A stretch of DNA of 64,000 bases from Chitinasiproducens palmae. GTDB taxonomy: Bacteria > Pseudomonadota > Gammaproteobacteria > Burkholderiales > Burkholderiaceae. A program made the translations under genes and the position numbers. A model generated the notes under the pieces. That model was not told the DNA's origin and ran no database searches. It was given only the letters and a program-made list of their open reading frames with translations. This document shows, one piece after another, positions 28,180 through 37,893 of the stretch (positions within the stretch are counted from its first letter, which is position 1; every line of letters starts with the position of its first letter). The stretch is from contig NZ_FNLO01000001.1 in the NCBI RefSeq assembly GCF_900095735.1, forward strand, positions 418,634 through 482,633, given 5' to 3'.

Positions 28180-29667
28180 TCAGAAGGCGTAGAAGGGCCG
28201 CCGGTCGCTCCGCCCCGGCGCGTCGGCAAAGCCGACGAAGACGCGTTTGCCGAAGAAGAACGGCAGGCCCCAGACGAATGCCTGCGAAGTCGCAGCGCTG
28301 ACGCGTGCCACGTTGCGCAAGGCGCCCTTGCCACTGCGCTCGAGCGCGGCAGTGTCGCCGACGCGAACCGTCACATCGACGCTCGCCCCGTCATTGCCGA
28401 CCAGCGTCGCGCTTGGCGACGCCTCGCTGGACGCGCACCATTGCCGCCCGCATGTCTCGATCGGCGCGGCTGCCTGGCTGAAGTACAGGTCCTGCGTCCC
28501 GGTATCGAAATAGCTCTTCGGATAGTCGACACCGGCGAAGCGCGTCATGAAGCGTCCGGCGTTGTCGAGCCGCACGCGGGCACGCGCGTCCAGGCTGTTG
28601 TTGGCCCGGGTATCGATGCCGAGCGTCAGCGAGCCCGATACGGCGTCGATGCCGTTGGCTGGCGGCAGGTCCAGCGCCAGCACGACGCCGTTGTTGTCGC
28701 GCGGCAACGCGGCCACCGGATGCGCGACGCGGAACGAGGCGGGCAGCGCACCGACCACCGGCGCGCACGCTTCGCCTGCGTCGCAGGTGAAGTACCGTGC
28801 CGCGGACACCGGCAGCGAGCAAGGTTCGCCGCAGTCGGTGCGCCGCGTGGCGGCAATGCCGAGCGTACCGTTCGACGTGGGATGCCCCTGTGATTGGCAG
28901 CCTTGCGGCCGTGGATGGCTGGCGTCGACGCGGCCGACCTCATCGACGATCTGGACTGGAATGGCGCGCGCCGTCATACCGCCAAGCGTGACGTCGGCGC
29001 GGGCGACCGGTCCCCACGCGTTCGACGATAGAAAGCGCAGGCATTCCGCCATTGGCTTGCCGTCCGGCCCGGGCATCGCGGCGAAGCGTTCGGGATGACG
29101 CATCGCGTCCCGTTGCAGCCGCAAGCCGACAGAGCCCGTATCGATCAGCACATCGTGTATCGTTTCGCACTGGTCGGTGCCCGGCACGCAGACAGTGACG
29201 GATACGAGGGCCCGATTGTAGCCGTGGCGCGGCTTGCGTACCGTGACCGGTACGACGTTGTCTGGCAGGCCGGCGTCTGCCTGTGCCGTGGCCGGCGCGG
29301 CGCTTGCTTGGGCAGCGAGCTGTGGCGCATCGGCTGAGGGAGCGGCGACCGCCGCGCCGGCCGGCACCATCAACGCGATGGAGCAAGCCAGCGCGGCCAG
29401 GCTCACCCGAGCGGCCTGTGTCAATCGGTGGTGCGGTCGTCGCAGACGGTGCATCGACGCGACGAGCGCGGCGCGGACACGGTTGGACGTATGCCCGGCC
29501 GTCGCGCTGGCGACGCGGCTGGCCGGCTGTGCCAGTGAGGAGACCCAACCGTTGCCGGCGGTCGCGTCGTCGGCTGGGCGGACGAGCAACGCGGCGGCGG
29601 GCAGTTCATCGACGCGGGCCTCGCGGTGCGGGTCGAACTTGCCTTCGAAGAAAAACGGTACGGACAT
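28180..29667 (-). CDS. DUF3443 domain protein
   Basis: A 495-residue protein of the Burkholderiales DUF3443 family (DVLIDTGSVGLRLQRDAM, NGTLGIAATRRTDCGEPC, FDTGTQDLYFS, aspartyl-protease-like DTGS/DTGT turns). ATG 29667 has AGGAG nine bases upstream. This leaves about 70 residues before a membrane segment at about 88-107 (VSLAALACSIALMVPAGAAV). ATG 29454 would turn that segment into a normal signal peptide but lacks a ribosome-binding site. It is probably envelope-exposed; function unknown. The partner DUF2844 gene often beside it is absent. Confidence 0.8.
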   Translation of the reverse strand: MSVPFFFEGKFDPHREARVDELPAAALLVRPADDATAGNGWVSSLAQPASRVASATAGHTSNRVRAALVASMHRLRRPHHRLTQAARVSLAALACSIALMVPAGAAVAAPSADAPQLAAQASAAPATAQADAGLPDNVVPVTVRKPRHGYNRALVSVTVCVPGTDQCETIHDVLIDTGSVGLRLQRDAMRHPERFAAMPGPDGKPMAECLRFLSSNAWGPVARADVTLGGMTARAIPVQIVDEVGRVDASHPRPQGCQSQGHPTSNGTLGIAATRRTDCGEPCSLPVSAARYFTCDAGEACAPVVGALPASFRVAHPVAALPRDNNGVVLALDLPPANGIDAVSGSLTLGIDTRANNSLDARARVRLDNAGRFMTRFAGVDYPKSYFDTGTQDLYFSQAAAPIETCGRQWCASSEASPSATLVGNDGASVDVTVRVGDTAALERSGKGALRNVARVSAATSQAFVWGLPFFFGKRVFVGFADAPGRSDRRPFYAF

Positions 29668-29805
29668 CGACTGAGACTCCTGGCAACGCGCCGGCGATCG
29701 GAAGCGTGTCCGGCACGGTAGCGTGCGGCGACGAGATGTGCAAGCGTACTGTGTGGCGGCTAGGGAAAGCCACGGGATCGAGGGCGATCGAATGAGGAGG
29801 AAGCG

Positions 29806-30654
29806 ATGACGCGTGGTGTGCTGCGGTTGCGCCAATTCAACGATGGCGATCTCGATGCTGCTCAGTGTTTGTCCCGGGCGGTGGGCTGGCCGCACCGGCG
29901 GGACGACTGGGCGTTCGCGGCGCGGCTGGGGCATGGCTGGGTCGCGGAGCGGGCGGGTCGGGTGGTCGGCACCACGCTGTATTGGCAGCATGGCGACGCC
30001 GGTGCGTCGATTGGCCTGGTGATCGTCAGCGCGGCCGAGCGTGGCCAAGGCCTTGGCGCCAGACTGCTCGGCGCGGCGCTGGATGCACTGGCGGGGCGAA
30101 CCGTGTTTCTGAACGCGACGCCGGCTGGCCAGCCGCTTTATCAGTCCGTCGGCTTTCGCGCCTGCGGCGCGATCGTGCAATGCCAGTCCGATCGCATCCG
30201 GGCTACGCAGCCGGGCATCGAGGACGGTGCTTTGCTGCGCGTTGCAACGCCGTCCGACCGCGTGACCCTGGCCGCGCTTGCAACGGCTGCATGTGGGATG
30301 GATCGGCAGGCGGTCGTCGATGCCGTGTTGGACGCCGGTCATGCGGTTGTCATCGCGCGCGCCGGAGCGGTCCAGGGTTACGCTGCGATCCGTGCGTTCG
30401 GCTTGGGCAGCGTGATCGGGCCCGTGATCGCGCGCGATACGGTAGACGCCCGCGCGCTGATCGGATATTGGCTCGCACGCGCTGACGGCGGCTTTGTGCG
30501 CATCGACGTGCCAGCGGAGAGCGGCCTGGCGCCATGGCTGGCGGGCTGCGGCCTGACTGCCGTTGACCGGTCGGTGACGATGGTGAGAGGGCCATCGCCG
30601 CCCATCACGGCGGTGTACCGGACCTACGCCGCGGTGACACAGGCGCTGCTGTAA
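29806..30654 (+). CDS. GNAT N-acetyltransferase
   Basis: A 282-residue protein with an N-terminal GNAT domain (acetyl-CoA loop VSAAERGQGLGARLL and PLYQSVGFRACG) and a second acetyltransferase-like half common in this family. Substrate unknown. GAGGAGGAAG lies before the ATG. It is divergent from the DUF3443 gene across 138 bp, where both promoters must lie. Confidence 0.85.
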   Translation: MTRGVLRLRQFNDGDLDAAQCLSRAVGWPHRRDDWAFAARLGHGWVAERAGRVVGTTLYWQHGDAGASIGLVIVSAAERGQGLGARLLGAALDALAGRTVFLNATPAGQPLYQSVGFRACGAIVQCQSDRIRATQPGIEDGALLRVATPSDRVTLAALATAACGMDRQAVVDAVLDAGHAVVIARAGAVQGYAAIRAFGLGSVIGPVIARDTVDARALIGYWLARADGGFVRIDVPAESGLAPWLAGCGLTAVDRSVTMVRGPSPPITAVYRTYAAVTQALL

Positions 30655-30866
30655 TGCCGGGGCTGCGGTAGCGGAGGCGCTGCCGCAAGCGGTGAGTCCC
30701 GGCAGCGCTGCCGGGACGGTTTCAGCGGTCCATCCGGCGGCTCCAGATTCCCATCCGTTCAGAAACCGGTTCGGCAGGTGCGGTGCGACGCCTCCTCGCA
30801 CGCCTGTCGAAATGTTTCACAAAACACCTTGCGAGACATCTTTCACGACGCTTGTTACGACGCTTG

Positions 30867-33824
30867 TTACGACGCTTCTTGCCACTGCGCATGGGCGACA
30901 GCGGCGCTCAGCAACACGTGCTCGATCGCGGCGGACGGCACCGCTTCGTCGGACTGAGAATCAACGGCGGACTCGCTCAGGGTCAGCACGATGCTGGCGA
31001 ACGTACTGGGGTTGTCGAGCAGCAGGCGGGTACGGATCAGCGGGCGTTCGTCAAGGATGTCGAACGCCGCTGCGAGGTTCGATGCTTGGAAGCGGTCGTG
31101 CTTCCTGCTGATCCCCGTCAGCCTGAGCAGGCGTCGAATTTCGGCGAGATCGAAACGATTCCAGGTAAGTCGCGCAAGCGTGTCGGGCACCGATCCCTTC
31201 AGCTCGAACGCGTGCATGTGGAAGACGTCGTCCGCGTCATCGCGCAGGTGCGATGCTTTACGTTGCAGCAGCGCGCGATCGTCGGCCAACGGCACGTCGG
31301 CCGACACCCGCAGCCCGCACTCAAGCGTTCCGTCGTCGTGGGCGCAGTGCTCGGCAACGTCGATCAGGATGCGTTCGAGGGGATCGTGCCGATAGGTCAG
31401 ACCGTGCAGATCGCCGTCGACCAAGCTGACCAGCCAGACGCGCCTGCAGTCTTCCAGCACGTGGCGCGCGAGCCATCGCGCGCTGGCTGCCAGGCGCTGC
31501 GTGAAGCGGCGTCTGGTCGGATAGCGCGAACCGCCCTCGTTGTGGCGACCGATCAGTGCGAAGAAACGGTTCCAGAGGGCCGGGGCAGCGAGCGGGTCGT
31601 GCAGCGCCGCGCTCAACGCCTGAACGCGGCGCGCCGTGTCCAGCATCGCGTCTCTGACGCGTCGCGCGGCCGGGTAGTAGCTTCCCGAGATCGCCAGTTC
31701 GTGTTGGTCCAGACCATAGCAGAAAATGGTTTCGACATCGTCCTGCAATGCCGTGTCGATCGTGACGATTTGCGGGAAGACGTCACGCTCCTGCGTGCGA
31801 AAGCCGCTGCGATGGCTGGTGGCAACGCTCTGCCGGGCAAAGCAAGTCGCGATCCGCTCCTGTTGCAGCGCGAGCGTCACTGCGAAGCGATCGATGCCAG
31901 CGTCACCGTGCGTATGTGCCGCCGCGCTCGCTTCCTCCGGCACGAGTCGGAAGCGCTGTTGGTCGCGGTCGTAGGTGCAGAGGATCCGATCGCTCCCGAG
32001 TGGGCCGATTCGATACAAGCGTGGGTGGCTGACGACCGCTTCGATTGGCGCGATGCCTTTACCAAGCTGCAGATAGCGCCGTCTCTGGCTCGACATCATG
32101 ACACCGCGCGAATCCGGCGAGGACAGGTGCGCCGTGTCGTTGCCGGTGATGAGCCACGCGTCAGGAATCAACTGCTCAAGTCGACTGGAGACGTGACGAG
32201 GCGGCTTTGGCTGGTGGCCGTCGGACGGCGTGGCGCTCGGCATGCCAAATTCCCATTCCTCTGCGCTGGCGAAGCGGAGCGGATAGCCCGCCTTCATTGG
32301 CCGGTTCAGATCGTATGCTTCGTAGTGCTGGCTGTCGGGCACGGCACGGACGGGCAGAAGCAAGCCGTCCACGCGCGCGCACATGATCGGCCCGCCAACT
32401 GCGGGCAGCGTTACGTTGTACAGGCGGCCTGTACCTTCGGTCGCAACAACGTCCTGTTTACGCGCCACCACCCGCAGACGCATCGCGATTCTCGCATCCA
32501 GCTGCGTGCGGGTCGGCAGCAGCACTTTGACCGGCCTTGGCGGACGCGCCCGGGCCGACGGCACCGGGCGCCATTGCTCCGTTTCGGCCGAGTATCTGAC
32601 GTGCGTCGTTCGACCGTCCCGCGTCGCCTGGAATGTTCCATCGTCGAGGCTGAGCGTCCACGGCTGCCCCCCTATTTCGGCTACCGGTCCGCGCGCGCTG
32701 AGCCGCGTGTGCGGAGGGAGCTTGAGTGAGGCGACGATGAGGTCCCCCTGTCTGTCGCGCAGGTTCGTCGCGATGATCGCGCGGGTGAGGCAGGCCAGGC
32801 TCTTGTCGAGGTTTGCGATGTTTCCGTCCTCAGCAGCCCGCGGGTCCAGCGCGTCGGGATTGTCGACGATGAGTCTGAGCAGCGGCGCGCCCAGTCGATC
32901 GAGCAGCACGGTCCTGGGCGGAGCTGGCAGCAGCGCGACGAGTTCGGCAATCACCACGTCGACAGCCCGCAGGATCGTGCTCATTCGCTTGCTTTCATCG
33001 GGTGTCGCGTCGCGCCCGATCAATGCGGAGAAAAAGCGGAGCTGCGCTGCGCCGTCCATTGCGGATAACGGGTAGTCGGCAGCGCCGCCGACATCGCGCA
33101 GCACCATCGTGACCGGCGGATGCCCTGTCGCACTGTGCGTCGCCGCGGCCACTTCGGCATTCGAGGCCGCGACCGCGCGGCCGGCGCGCTGCTTGGTGCG
33201 CGCTTCGGTCTGCCGGTGAGCGCGCGCGATGCGTTCCCCTGTGCTTCCCTCTGTACTGCCGTGTGCGGTTCGCCCCGTGCTTCGCACTGCGGTGCCTTCT
33301 TCGGCGCCTTCCGCGTCACGCCCAATGCGTGCCGCGGCGGCAGGCCGCGCCGCTTGCCCTGCTTGCCACTGTTCAGCGTGCGGCTCGGGAAGCGATGCCT
33401 GCTGCGTCACATGCCACGCGGCGAGGGGCGGCGTCGGCGGGAGGTCCGGGAACCCCGGAGCGTTGCTATGGACGAGGCCGATCGACGACGCACGCCAATG
33501 GCTCATCGCCAACGCGCCGGCCACGCCGCCGAGCACTGCGCCGCCGAGCAGCAGGGCGCGCTTGCCGGTCAGTGACCGGGAGGGGGCGGGGGCAGTGGAC
33601 GCGGTCGGCGGGGTCGGCGGGTGTGGGTGGAACGGTAACGACGCCAGTCTTACCGACCGCGCTTCGAAGGCCGGTGCGTTACCGACGCGTTCGACGCAGG
33701 TGGACAGACCGCGCTGGCTCGACCGCGGTGCGGGCGGCCGCTGCATCGGCCGAGTTTCGACACCACGCAAAGGCGTCTTGCTTTGAGCATCGCTGGCTCG
33801 TTGACATGGCAGATCGGTGGGCAT
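30867..33824 (-). CDS. Large membrane-anchored protein, inactive aspzincin paralog
   Basis: 985 residues, clearly paralogous to the 34064-37075 protein along its whole length. The N-terminal Pro/Ser-rich cytoplasmic-type segment is followed by one membrane helix (about 89-107, RALLLGGAVLGGVAGALAM), a low-complexity Ala/Arg/Thr stretch, and a conserved helical domain. Then come two related beta-type modules (GTGRLYNVTL...YEAYDLNRPMKAGYPL and RRRYLQLGKGIAPIEAV...CTYDRDQQRFRLVPEE) and a C-terminal domain. Where the paralog has HEASH followed by GTDDIFY, this protein has RKASH (residues 855-859) followed by DADDVFH. Both the first metal-binding His and the catalytic Glu are therefore lost. ATG 33824 follows GGGAG. 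Function unknown; a pseudoenzyme is likely. Confidence 0.75.
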   Translation of the reverse strand: MPTDLPCQRASDAQSKTPLRGVETRPMQRPPAPRSSQRGLSTCVERVGNAPAFEARSVRLASLPFHPHPPTPPTASTAPAPSRSLTGKRALLLGGAVLGGVAGALAMSHWRASSIGLVHSNAPGFPDLPPTPPLAAWHVTQQASLPEPHAEQWQAGQAARPAAAARIGRDAEGAEEGTAVRSTGRTAHGSTEGSTGERIARAHRQTEARTKQRAGRAVAASNAEVAAATHSATGHPPVTMVLRDVGGAADYPLSAMDGAAQLRFFSALIGRDATPDESKRMSTILRAVDVVIAELVALLPAPPRTVLLDRLGAPLLRLIVDNPDALDPRAAEDGNIANLDKSLACLTRAIIATNLRDRQGDLIVASLKLPPHTRLSARGPVAEIGGQPWTLSLDDGTFQATRDGRTTHVRYSAETEQWRPVPSARARPPRPVKVLLPTRTQLDARIAMRLRVVARKQDVVATEGTGRLYNVTLPAVGGPIMCARVDGLLLPVRAVPDSQHYEAYDLNRPMKAGYPLRFASAEEWEFGMPSATPSDGHQPKPPRHVSSRLEQLIPDAWLITGNDTAHLSSPDSRGVMMSSQRRRYLQLGKGIAPIEAVVSHPRLYRIGPLGSDRILCTYDRDQQRFRLVPEEASAAAHTHGDAGIDRFAVTLALQQERIATCFARQSVATSHRSGFRTQERDVFPQIVTIDTALQDDVETIFCYGLDQHELAISGSYYPAARRVRDAMLDTARRVQALSAALHDPLAAPALWNRFFALIGRHNEGGSRYPTRRRFTQRLAASARWLARHVLEDCRRVWLVSLVDGDLHGLTYRHDPLERILIDVAEHCAHDDGTLECGLRVSADVPLADDRALLQRKASHLRDDADDVFHMHAFELKGSVPDTLARLTWNRFDLAEIRRLLRLTGISRKHDRFQASNLAAAFDILDERPLIRTRLLLDNPSTFASIVLTLSESAVDSQSDEAVPSAAIEHVLLSAAVAHAQWQEAS

Positions 33825-34063
33825 GCGGACTCCCGACGAAGGTGACCTGTATTCTTGTAAATCACCGACGCGCCGGCGCTATCTGCTATCGGTCACGGTT
33901 GCCAGGACAAGCGGGGCTCCGGTTCCGATGCCCGTTTTTCGCAGTCGGGACAGACGTCATTGAGCGCCGAAGCTCGGTGCGTCATTTGCCATCGACGCTG
34001 TATGCGTCGAGCGTCATTGCGACGTTGATCACCGCGGCGCTGAGGCGCGTGGCAACGGTGCGG

Positions 34064-37000
34064 TCAAGCGCGCTTCCCTTGCTGGGTGTGCCACAGCGCC
34101 TGGGCGGCAAAACCGCTCAGGAGTGACTTCATCAGGGGCAGGGACGTTTCGGTGCTACGCACCGGCCGGCTGACTAGCCCGTCGCTCAGCTCCAGCACCA
34201 TCTGCGCGAATGAGTCTGCGTTGGACATCAAAAGCTGCGCGCGTAGCTCGGGACGCGTGTTGAAGAGGTCGGCCGCCTGCTCGTTCCCGGTAGGCGGGCG
34301 GGCTTGCCGGCGACTCGCCATCGCGAGATTCAACAGTTGCCGAGTCTCCCGGCGTGTCAGCCGGCCGGCTGACATACGCTCGATTTCCTTGGTCAGCGGC
34401 CGGGCGCCTTGCGGTGTGTCCATGTAGAAGATGTCGTCAGTACCCGCGCCCAAATGCGATGCCTCGTGAATGATCGTCGCGACGTCGTCGCTGACGCGCT
34501 GCCCGCAGCCGAGCCCGCAGCCCGTCTTGCCGCTCCGATACGCGCCGCTCGCCTTGACGTTGACGATAATGCGGTGCAGCGGGTCATCCTTCAGCGTGAG
34601 GCCATAGGTCTCGCCGTCGTGCAGATCGGCCAACCAGATCCGTGCACAATCGTCGGCGACGTGATCGCTCATCAAGCGGGCGGTGGCCACGACCCTGCGC
34701 CTGAATTGCCGTCGAATGTATTTTTGCGTGGCCTCGTCGACTTGCCCGCCAATCAGTTCGAACAACCGGGCGAGCGGGCGCTGCGCTGCTTCGGCTTGGC
34801 GCAACGCAGCCGCGAGGGTCTGCATGCGTCGCGACGCGTCGATGACTGCTTGCTTCAGTTCCGCCGCGGCCGGTGCATACTTGCCAGCGACGGCCAGTTC
34901 GTCGTTACCCAGGCCGTAGCAGACGATGCGTTTCGACGCGTCCTCTATTTTTGCGTCGACCATCGCGATGCGCGGGTATTCGTCCCGGCGGGCGGTACGG
35001 TAGCCCTCGCGGTAAGTGGCTTTGCTCCGCTGGTCGCGAAAGCGTGCCGCCATGCGACGTTGGCCAAGCAGCAATTCGGTCAGTTCGTCGCTTCGGTCGC
35101 CTGCTTCGCCTGCCTCGCCTGCCTCGCCTTGCTCGATCGCCGTCGAGGCGAAGCCGCGCTCCTCCGGCACCAGTAGAAACCGGCGTTGCTCACGGTCGTA
35201 GACGCACAGCACCTTATCGCTCTCGGCCGGTCCGATCTGATGGAGATTTGGAATGAGCCGATGACGCTCGATCGGTACCACGCCGCCCTCGACCCTAAGG
35301 TAACGGCGCCCTTGTTCGGTTTGCAGCATGCCGCGGCTGTCGGTGGGATGCATGAACGCAGTATCGGTGCGAACGGTCCACTGGCGGGGAAGTGCCTCAC
35401 GCAGCCGGTCGGACAGATGCGAACGCGGCGAGGATGTCTCTTCATCCAGCTTCGCCGACAGGCGGACGCGGCGTCCCACGCGCCAGCCGCCATCGCTGCC
35501 GACACTGAGCGGATAGCCTGCCTTGCGCGGCCGGCGTCTGTCGTACGCCTCGAGCATCACACCTGCGCGGTCCAGGCGAACGGGCACGAAGCGCTGCCCG
35601 AGCTGCGCACACAACGCTGTCTGCGTCGAACCCTGCAACGTCACGGCGTACAGCGTGCCTTCGCCGGCATGGGCGACTGGCTGGTAAGCGGACGGCGTGA
35701 CGCCAAACCGCCGTGCGACGCGTGCGAGGCGCCTACCCGCCGCGGCGGGGCGTGCGCCGCGCATCTGCAACGCGGCGGCTTCCTGCTTGCGGAAACGCCA
35801 GCCCCGCGCCGATTCGTGGTATTCGACCTCGACCGTGCGGCCGTCCCGGGAAGCGATGAAGGTCCCGTCGCGATACGCGAGTCGCCAGCTTTCGCCATCG
35901 ATTTCCGTGTGTGGACCGGCCCGATCGAAGCGGGTCTTGGCCGGCGGAGCGAGGCGCTCGCTGATCACCTTGCCCGCGCGGTCACGCGGTGCGGCGGCCA
36001 CCATCGAGCGGGCGAGAAAAATTGCATTCTCGACGGCGTCGGCGGTTTGCTCGGTATCCGGCGCCAATCCGTCGAGGTCGTCGGCAATCAGTTGCAGGAG
36101 GGGCGCGAGACATGCCTGCGACAGCACGAAGGGCTGCGAGTGAGGCAGCAAGCCAACGATCATCGAGACTATCTTGTCGACCGCGCCGAAGATACCGGCC
36201 AGCCGCCCGGCTTCCTCGGGCGTCGGACATCGTCCCAGGTTCTCATAGAAATAGACGACTTGCGCTTCCTCGGCCAGTGCCGAAAACGGATTCTGCAGTG
36301 TGCGCCCGATTTGACGCAGCACGTCGGCGAACGAGAGATGCGCGCGCTTTTCGACGCACGACCAGTCGAGCTTGATGGCGACGACGTCGTCGGAGGCCGT
36401 GGAGGGGGGGGGCGTCGAGGTGGCGGTCGGCGGCGTTGTGGGCGCCGCTGGCAACAGACGCGCGGCGGCACGCGGTGGCGCCACGCGGGCTCGTTCATAC
36501 GCCTCGCGGCGCGCTGCCGCCCCGTGCGGAGCCGGAGCCGGAGCCGCTGCGCCGGGCGGCGGCTGACGCCATACATCTGCCAAAGGTAGTGGCAAGGGGC
36601 GTGACGCGCCGCTCTCGCGCAGCGTGGTTGGCTGTGCCGGCGATGCATGCCATGCTTCGGAAGCAAGGCGTGCCGCAGCACCCCCGAGCGCCAGGCCGGC
36701 TAGCGACACGGCCCACTTCCAGCTGAACCTAAAGGCGACAGGGTGGGGCGCCGGCCCTCCTGGAACGGGGTGCGGCGCTGGCGCTCCCAGGAGTGCGCTG
36801 ATGCCATCGCACTCGGCTTCGAAGGCGGCACGACACGCCGCGCACGGCGGCGGCGCCCAGGTGCCGGCCACGGGCGCGTTGAACACTGCCTTGATCCTTG
36901 CCCACAGGCCCTCGGGGGCGGATTTCCACACGGCAGGGCCATGTAACCGGCACGTCTCAGTAATGGCAGGCCTTGGTTCATCCGGTGCTTGGGGCACCCC

Positions 37001-37075
37001 ACCGGCGTACGCCACGGCAGGCGAGCGCAGCTGGCGCGGTGTGGTCGCGCCGGGTGGGGCAACATGGGTCGGCAT
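34064..37075 (-). CDS. Large membrane-anchored protein with aspzincin-type metalloprotease motif
   Basis: 1003 residues from ATG 37075 (GAGGT upstream; MPTHVAPP parallels MPTDLPCQ of the paralog). An ATG at 37153 is possible. Layout: Pro-rich N-terminus with a CAAC pair; one membrane helix at about 118-138 (SWKWAVSLAGLALGGAA); Pro/Ala linker to about 230; helical domain; two related modules at about 471-523 and 579-638; an acidic repeat EGEAGEAGEAGD near 650. The C-terminal domain has HEASH (870-874) followed by GTDDIFY (878-884). This matches the aspzincin (M35-like) pattern HExxH plus GTxDxxY, with Asp881 as third zinc ligand. It is probably a toxin or effector-like peptidase; the export route is not visible. 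Confidence 0.78.
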   Translation of the reverse strand: MPTHVAPPGATTPRQLRSPAVAYAGGVPQAPDEPRPAITETCRLHGPAVWKSAPEGLWARIKAVFNAPVAGTWAPPPCAACRAAFEAECDGISALLGAPAPHPVPGGPAPHPVAFRFSWKWAVSLAGLALGGAAARLASEAWHASPAQPTTLRESGASRPLPLPLADVWRQPPPGAAAPAPAPHGAAARREAYERARVAPPRAAARLLPAAPTTPPTATSTPPPSTASDDVVAIKLDWSCVEKRAHLSFADVLRQIGRTLQNPFSALAEEAQVVYFYENLGRCPTPEEAGRLAGIFGAVDKIVSMIVGLLPHSQPFVLSQACLAPLLQLIADDLDGLAPDTEQTADAVENAIFLARSMVAAAPRDRAGKVISERLAPPAKTRFDRAGPHTEIDGESWRLAYRDGTFIASRDGRTVEVEYHESARGWRFRKQEAAALQMRGARPAAAGRRLARVARRFGVTPSAYQPVAHAGEGTLYAVTLQGSTQTALCAQLGQRFVPVRLDRAGVMLEAYDRRRPRKAGYPLSVGSDGGWRVGRRVRLSAKLDEETSSPRSHLSDRLREALPRQWTVRTDTAFMHPTDSRGMLQTEQGRRYLRVEGGVVPIERHRLIPNLHQIGPAESDKVLCVYDREQRRFLLVPEERGFASTAIEQGEAGEAGEAGDRSDELTELLLGQRRMAARFRDQRSKATYREGYRTARRDEYPRIAMVDAKIEDASKRIVCYGLGNDELAVAGKYAPAAAELKQAVIDASRRMQTLAAALRQAEAAQRPLARLFELIGGQVDEATQKYIRRQFRRRVVATARLMSDHVADDCARIWLADLHDGETYGLTLKDDPLHRIIVNVKASGAYRSGKTGCGLGCGQRVSDDVATIIHEASHLGAGTDDIFYMDTPQGARPLTKEIERMSAGRLTRRETRQLLNLAMASRRQARPPTGNEQAADLFNTRPELRAQLLMSNADSFAQMVLELSDGLVSRPVRSTETSLPLMKSLLSGFAAQALWHTQQGKRA
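34424..34468 (-). other. Aspzincin zinc-binding motif (HEASH ... GTDDIFY)
   Basis: Codons 870-884 of the large protein encode HEASHLGAGTDDIFY. The two His would bind zinc, Glu871 would be the general base, and Asp881 the third ligand as in M35 peptidases. The paralog's equivalent codons (around 31215-31262) encode RKASHLRDDADDVFH. Confidence 0.75.
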
Positions 37076-37225
37076 CGGCACCTCGAAAGGTCGCGAAAGC
37101 CTCCATTGGTGGCCATCGGGCAGGGCTACGCCGTCCGTTAGCAACCATCCCACGATGACAACGCCGGGCGGTCTCCCTCATGCGCTTCGAATATCGCGAT
37201 GATCGGCGTGATGCGGAGCCGCAGC

Positions 37226-37840
37226 CTATTCCCTCACGGCGCCTTGGTTCCGTTGCCGGAACTGCGCTGCCTTGAAGCGATTGCCGCAGGTGGCCATGCT
37301 GCACCAGCGCCGTTTGTGTGCCTTGGTCCGATCGTAGAACCACAGGACACAGTCCGGGTGCTCGCACTGCTTGACCAGCGTGAAGTCGCCCTCGATCAGC
37401 AGGTCCGACACGGCCTCCGCGACCGGCCCCAACAGCGCGGCCACCGTACCGCTGCAAGCGGTACGAGCCAGGCTGAGCTTGCCCTGCTTGTCGCGTTGCA
37501 AGCGCGGCGCGGTCACATATGCCTGCAGGTACGCGTTCAATGCATGCAACGCGCTGGCGTCGCCGACCTTGCCGTCCTTGCTTTGTCCGACCAATCTGCG
37601 GGCGGCCGCTCGCAGCGTCTTGGCCTTGCTCAGAAGATCGGCCCGCTCGGTCTTGTCGAGCCTGGCAACAGGCGCGATGCCGTACCGCGCCAGCCAAGCG
37701 AGCACTTCGTCCTCGTGCTGCCAGTAATCGACGGCGGTGCCCTCCACCCGTGCTTCGGTGTTGAGCAGGTCCATTGCCAAGTGATCGCCGAGCATCGGGG
37801 CGTGCCGACCGTCCGTCGTCGTCTGCCGTGCTTGGGTCAT
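37226..37840 (-). CDS. CGNR zinc-finger / ABATE-domain regulator
   Basis: A 204-residue protein with the N-terminal ABATE domain (HLAMDLLNTEARVEG) and a C-terminal CGNR zinc finger (CEHPDCVLWFYDRTKAHKRR, then CSMATCGNRFKA). These are putative DNA-binding, probably stress-induced regulators. It is divergent from the alpha/beta hydrolase at 37965, the likely target. Confidence 0.87.
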   Translation of the reverse strand: MTQARQTTTDGRHAPMLGDHLAMDLLNTEARVEGTAVDYWQHEDEVLAWLARYGIAPVARLDKTERADLLSKAKTLRAAARRLVGQSKDGKVGDASALHALNAYLQAYVTAPRLQRDKQGKLSLARTACSGTVAALLGPVAEAVSDLLIEGDFTLVKQCEHPDCVLWFYDRTKAHKRRWCSMATCGNRFKAAQFRQRNQGAVRE

Positions 37841-37864
37841 CGAAAGTAACTCGGTAAATACGTT

Positions 37865-37893
37865 TTGACAGGTTATCTCGAATGGCGGATAGT
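37865..37893 (+). promoter_or_regulatory. Sigma70-like promoter with GGTTA repeats, hydrolase gene
   Basis: TTGACA at 37865-37870 and GATAGT at 37888-37893 are separated by 17 bp and point toward the hydrolase at 37965. CAGGTTA (37869-37875) touches the -35 box and is mirrored by TAACCTG at 37903-37909. A third GGTTAT is at 37927-37932. These repeats may be binding sites for the divergent CGNR regulator. Confidence 0.6.

Noticed and set aside
30760-30773. AGAAACCGGTTCGG, partial PtxS-like site
   Set aside because: Only 10 of 14 matches and located between converging gene ends, so unlikely to regulate.
30783-32729. Plus-strand frame of 648 codons
   Set aside because: Antisense to the 985-residue protein, which is validated by its paralog at 34064-37075.
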